Assembly (NCBI GenBank): GCA_015680685.1
Contig: MNCI01008127.1
Span: forward strand, 3,526-67,525
DNA length: 64,000 bases
Direction: 5' to 3'
DNA from: Gnetum montanum
Lineage: Eukaryota; Streptophyta; Gnetopsida; Gnetales; Gnetaceae
The notes under the pieces were generated by a model. The model did no database searches and was not told where the DNA came from. It worked only from the letters and a program-made list of their open reading frames with translations. The position numbers and the translations under genes are program-made. Positions 59,460-64,000 of this stretch are shown here, piece by piece. How positions within the stretch are numbered: position 1 is the stretch's first letter; every line of letters begins with the position of its first letter.

Positions 59460-60934
59460 TGAAACACCACAAAAATTTTCATGTTATAGTTGATCTTCAT
59501 CATGTAGCTTTCAGCTTATGAAACCTAATGTAAAAGTTCATTTTAAATGTGAATATTGTCACCCATTTTGGGCAATTTCACATAATTTATACTGTTGAGG
59601 TTGAAAAATTCCTCATAAGTCATCAAAGCCTCATTCCCCAAGTGAAAAAGATCCCTAGTATCTATATTTAGACTTGGGAGGATCAAAAATTCCTTTTGGA
59701 ATGTAAAAAGAAAATTTGATGGATTTTTTGAGGGGTATACATTTGTCTATGTTTGAAGAACATGTAAAGGGTAAATCTCACCTACCCCCAATGTTGAAAA
59801 ATGGGGGGTTTGAAAAATTTCCTCCTTTAGTGTGGAGACCACATGCATAGCCTAGAAACCTTTACTCCTTAGTGTGGAAGATTCCCCCCATCATGGAGTG
59901 TTCACTCCTAGGGTTGAAAATTTCATCCCCTACCATGGAAGCCACAAAATCTGAAATTCATCACTTCATGCACTTCAATGTTGACTAGTGACTTTAGAAA
60001 GCATGGTGAAGAGCTTAGTGTGGAAGATTCATCTATAGTGTGGAAGGTGTGCCCTAGTTACTATTTATAGTAAATAGAATGGCCATGGGGAAGCACTTAC
60101 TATGTATAGTAACCCCTCCAAACTTGGGCATCCATCTCACTTGAATTTATAGCCAATATTTAGCTAATTTATAGCCAATTTACAACCATTTTATAGCCAT
60201 TTTGTAGCAGCATTCATGTCCAAAAGAACCTAGAAAAGCCAACCTCAAACATCATTTATAGGTTCAACCATTTTTAGCAATACAAACACTTCGGTAGTAA
60301 CACAATTTTTCAAGTTTAGCCATTTCTTCACACTTCCACACTTGGGGCATTTTCAAGCACTTAAGGGTTCTTGCAATCTCTCATGTTTTCATTCTCTTGA
60401 ATCCCATAGTGGAAGCATAATCACCTTTAGACTTATGAACTTTTGGTATCAAAGCTGCGTTTATGGGGCTCCCAATCCCTAGCATCGAGAAATCTAGTAG
60501 CTAAATTTCTCACTTTGCTTAGCCATGCCCATGCCCACTCCCCCCATAGTGATCCAAATTGCAAATTTAAGGTTGAAATGGAGAAGGCTCAATAGCACTT
60601 CAAGTGACTTAGCATCCAAATCGTGAAGCAAATCACATCAACTTCAATGGGCTTTGAACTCATGCATAACATATTTCTCTAACTTACACTTTATTCTTTC
60701 TCAATAAAGTTTTAAGTTATGAGCTTTTTGTTCAAAATAATTTTTTTTCTATGCATTATTTAGATCTATTTATATTTCTATGTTTTGCATTTCATAAGTC
60801 CCTAGTTGATCTACAAGACTAGCCAAGGCACCTTAAATTCCATTTTTCTTACAGAGGCCCTCAAGATTTGGGGTTGAAGAATAGTTGCATCAAGGATCTT
60901 TGGTTTTTTCTAGCAACTGAGATTTTCAGTCACA
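59460..60934 (+). mobile_element. 5' LTR of element F (short-LTR subfamily)
   Basis: 1475 bases from TGAAACACCACAAAAATTTT to TTTTCAGTCACA. It aligns with the A and D LTRs (CTCATAAGTCATCAAAGCC versus CTCATAAGTGGTCAAAGCC; AAAAATTCCTTTTGGAATGT in both D and F). Gag coding follows, so this is a 5' LTR. The right part of element F lies beyond the window. Confidence 0.78.
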
Positions 60935-60940
60935 ATAATT

Positions 60941-60960
60941 TTTTTGCTAGAACGAGTGCC
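60941..60960 (+). other. Primer-binding-site-like motif of element F
   Basis: TTTTTGCTAGAACGAGTGCC follows the LTR by six bases. GCTAGAA.GAG matches the GCACTAGAAGGAGG of elements B and C, so this is the worn counterpart. Confidence 0.5.
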
Positions 60961-62187
60961 TCTACCCAAATTCTATTCTAAAAATCTATTAGCCGTATTG
61001 ACAACATTGTTCCTTAGTGTTAAACTTGCATTTTGGTAGCCAAAACCTTATAAATCCAATGTTATGCTTACCACCCACCCCCCTCCCTATGGCAGAAATC
61101 TCAACATAAAAGTTGTAGGTGGTTTGGATGTTGAAATTTCACAACATCTATTATAAATTTTTAATACCAACATGGAACCCTTCACAACCATTTAATTTTT
61201 TGTATCATATTTTTTCCCATAAAACTAACATTGGTTTCCACACCAATAAAACCTACTTTCCCCTCCTTTCTAATAAAAATTAGAAGCTTTCCAAAACTAT
61301 TTTTTATTTTGGAAATTTCCAAGTTTCCATTTTGACCTTCACACTTGTCTCACCTTTCTCTCCAACATTGTTTTAGAAGATGTAAGATTTCCATCATCTC
61401 AACCCCCTTCTTACCCCCCATGTGATACCTAATGTGGAAGTAGTCGAGAGGCTAACATGGGAGAGACTTAATACCAACTTTGCCAAAACCAAAATTGCAA
61501 ATTGAAAGCCTTTTTTTGTACTTTTTGCAGCCAAAAATTCTAAAATATCAATGCTACCATTCTCCACCCCCACCCCTCCCCCCCTTGTGACCAAAACTAT
61601 AACATAGAAGTTGCAAGTGGTTGGGTGGTCACTTTTCATAGTGTTTGCTATGAATTTGTTCATCCAAGGCTAGCATTGAAGACTTTTCATCCTTTTGCTT
61701 CTTGCTGCCAATTTTATTTCAATTTCTTAGTTGGTGATGCAATACTTTGGGGAATTACCAAACTTCTAGAAGTTAGCTTCCCCACATTTTTCCAATCTAA
61801 GAGGATTGGCATCCTGCTAAAACCAAGTTTAGTTAGGAAAAACCCAAACTTTTCACTTGGGTTTTTAGCCTTCCCTCTCATCAATGTTGAGTTAGAAAGT
61901 GTGATATTTTTATTATCTCACCCCCTTCATCTCCTCCCCCCACCCCTACCATAGCTAGCATAGGGGTAGCTAGGAGGCCAACTTGGATGGGGCTTGAAAC
62001 GAACATTTTCAACTTTTCATTCTTGGTAAGGGGAGAATCCCTCTTATTTCCCACGTACTACTTATAGTAAGTACCTCATTTTTCATAATTTTCATTTCCT
62101 TTTAATGTTTTTGAATTCCATTCATTGGAATGTACTTCTATATTCTTATTTATAACCTAATTTTAAGGAATTCTCAACACTATAGCC
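60961..62187 (+). repeat. Element F leader with diverged 0.49 kb duplication
   Basis: Two related units begin at 61031 (TTTTGGTAGCCAAAACC) and 61522 (TTTTTGCAGCCAAAAATTC). Both continue with a C-rich run (CCCACCCCCCTCCC; CCCCCACCCCTCCCCCCC), ACATAAAAGTTGTAGGTGG versus ACATAGAAGTTGCAAGTGG, and later a second C-rich run followed by a GAGGC.AAC.TGG block. Noncoding, between PBS and gag. Confidence 0.6.
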
Positions 62188-62646
62188 ATGTCTTTCCAAT
62201 AGTCCACCAAATTACCCTTCACCCTTACTAGTGATGATCATAGCCGACAAGCCATGAGGGTTTATGATTGTAAATACCCTACCATCATTGAGTGTAGGTG
62301 ATATTTGAGGGTATGAGGGGAGATTATTGATTTTTCAGCCATAAATGAGGATTTTTATAACTTCATTTGTGCTAAAATACATGAAGGCATGCTAATTCAA
62401 CCTATTGAAGCAGAGGCCAAGAGGAAGTTTGAGCTCATACATAGAACATGGAAGGAGCACATCCCTTCCTTGTATGAAAAAATTCCCCTTAATGACATCT
62501 ATGCTAGCATCCTATCCCAATTGATTTCCATGGAAGAGGAAGATGACAAACATAGCTCTAAGGAACAATAGGAAGAGAAGAATGAATTTAAGGTGGAACC
62601 TAAGCTTGAAAACATCCTAGAAGGGATATTCCAACAAACATCCCGC
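62188..62646 (+). pseudogene. Element F gag, N-terminal part
   Basis: ATG at 62188 (MSFQ then a stop) opens a degraded frame: RQAMRVYDCKYPTIIEC, NEDFYNFICAKIHEGMLIQP, AKRKFELIHRTWKEHIPSLY, DIYASILSQLISMEEEDDKH and FQQTSR then stop. It precedes the gag core by about 600 bases. It could be the gag N-terminus or a separate small ORF upstream of gag, as some Ogre elements have. Matches to the B and C N-terminal gag are weak, so the choice stays open. Confidence 0.5.
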
Positions 62647-63989
62647 TAAGGTCATAACACCTTCCTCTAATGCTTTTGTTTTCTCCATGGGCATGATGCC
62701 ACCATCTTCCACTCCCTACCCTACTATGGAAATTCTCACATTGGTTATAGCCATACATCAAACTCAGCTAATATCACAAACAACAAACTATAACACATCA
62801 ATGCCATTTACAACATAGTCTCCATATATAAAACCATCAACAATGGTTTGTACCATCACAAATCCACTAGCTACTCACATGGGATCCACCCTGGGACCCC
62901 AAGCAACATAAGGATCACATACTTCATTTGTCCCATTTGTGCCTCAAGTATTGGCATAAACATCCTTTTCTTTGTTTGGCCAATAAGCCATAACCATAAT
63001 GGTCTTCTTTCTATCATGCAACCTATAGCAAGTCCATAAGCCCCAAAATAGATGCCACAGTCGTATGTATAGCTCCTACAACCAATAGGGCCATCACAAG
63101 GTTTGGATCAAGCTTTTCAAATGATCCAAGACTTAATAGAGGAGTCGAAGAGGCTTAAATCCTCTACTTCACAAACTATCAAGATTATGGACTCTTACCA
63201 AGATAATCCCATAAGTCCTATAGTCCTACCCTTGATACTTTATCCTAGTGTTCCTATTCCATAATTTAGCAAATATAATGGAGAAGGTGATCCTAATGGT
63301 CACCTTGTTACCTTCTAATTTGAATGATTACACTTATAACCATGTCCTCATACCATCATAATGATTTTTCCTATGTCTTTAACTAGGAAAGCACTTGATT
63401 GGTACTATGCATTACACAAAGTATTCATATCCTATTTAGAGGACTCAGTATTGCAATTTTTCAACCATTTCAATTATAACTTGAAGCCTAACATAATACT
63501 TGACCAACTTATGAAGGTCAAGTAGGGGCATTTAGAACCCATGCAAAAATTCATTTAGTTGTGGAATGAACTACTAAATGAAATACCAGAGCCTATACCC
63601 AAAGCACACTTGTTAGCCATATTTAAGGTAGTGTTTAATGACTTCATGAAGTCTAAACCCTACTACCTAGATCCACAGTCTCTTAGCCAAGCATTCTCTC
63701 AAACTAAAATATAGAGGATGCTATAGAGGCCAATCATGTTCTAGTCTATATAGTGTATAAAAACCAACAGAGTTGGAGAGACAGAGAAAAGAGAAAACAA
63801 AATAATGACCATGGCAATTGTAACCATGGAAGCAAAGATCAAAAGATAAGGACTGAAGGTTAATCTAGCCAAGGCTACCACCAATGATTGTAATAACCAA
63901 TCATCAACCTCTAGGTCTACTACATCGGAAATAGCCAAACCTAACTTTGAAAGGAAAGACAAGTCCAAATACACTACATTACCATAAAA
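62647..63989 (+). pseudogene. Element F gag core
   Basis: Plus-strand gag. A Pro/Thr/Ser-rich linker (62650-63100, e.g. MGSTLGPQAT) leads to the Retrotrans_gag core. FSKYNGEGDPNGHLVTF (63264-63315) is the usual entry, followed by LTRKALDWYYALHKVF, HFNYNLKPNIILDQLMKVK and LLNEIPEPIPKAHLLAIF, and KPYYLDPQSLSQAF near 63655-63700. A Lys/Arg-rich tail (QSWRDREKRKQNND) follows. Stops stand at Gln positions (TAA, TAG for CAA, CAG). It continues out of the window. Confidence 0.75.
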
Positions 63990-64000
63990 ACCATTTGAGT

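Noticed and set aside
60439-60455. TTGGTATCAAAGCTGC, similar to an initiator-Met tRNA primer site
   Set aside because: It lies about 500 bases inside the LTR, is not present in the aligned LTR of element D, and the LTR end plus another primer-like motif are found at 60934-60960.

Overview
The window looks like a stretch of intergenic nuclear DNA from a very large plant genome. It is AT-rich, CpG-poor and crowded with old nested LTR retrotransposons. Most broken codons look like CAA, CAG, CGA or TGG turned into stops, as expected from long-term cytosine deamination. A gymnosperm is my best guess, from element size, decay and nesting, but no host gene fixes the taxon. I see no intact host gene, rRNA, tRNA or CRISPR array. 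Almost all sequence belongs to one Ty3/gypsy family whose pol has the order PR, RT, RNase H, a second RNase H (RVT_3 type, CTN-type and GDSQLV motifs), integrase. That layout is known for the Tat/Ogre lineage.

Layout. 1-8015: element A (+), with pol from the RT C-terminus to integrase, a 1.75 kb tandem duplication, a polypurine tract (PPT) and a 3' LTR at 6586-8015. 8016-10330: Ty1/copia gag-PR-IN remnant (-), then unassigned AT-rich DNA and a repeat X copy at 12100-13027 related to 1-574. 13028-29378: element B (-), made of a truncated LTR, integrase, two RNases H, RT, a 6 kb spacer carrying an antisense gene, PR, gag, a PBS-like site and a 5' LTR. 29379-43599: element C (-), same order, 5' LTR at 41569-43599. 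43600-53174: element D (+), RT split by a CpG-rich 3 kb LTR-like insertion (44917-47915), then RNases H, integrase, PPT and LTR 51704-53174. 53175-57940: element E (-), cut by D and by a solo LTR of the same family (53503-55167). 59460-end: element F (+), 5' LTR, leader and gag.

The most unusual feature is in the spacer between protease and RT of B and C. Both carry, at the same place and on the strand opposite to gag-pol, the same multi-exon gene (19400-22769 and 35521-36725). Three GT-AG introns sit at matching positions in both copies, with CTAAC-type branch sites and matching reading phases. A gene with introns can only survive cycles of retrotransposition if it is antisense to the element's genomic RNA, so the arrangement is consistent. 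The spacer is bounded by arrays of a GACCTTAAACTAGC-like word (element sense strand). The same word forms an array just 3' of pol in C and D. LTRs of the B/C subfamily contain a series of TAGCATAGCA-type hairpins roughly every 0.2 kb and a conserved TATA box.

Assembly: N gap at 47040-47448, and two single-N joins (16775, 34858) flanked by exact-length duplicated sequence that look like unmerged contig overlaps.
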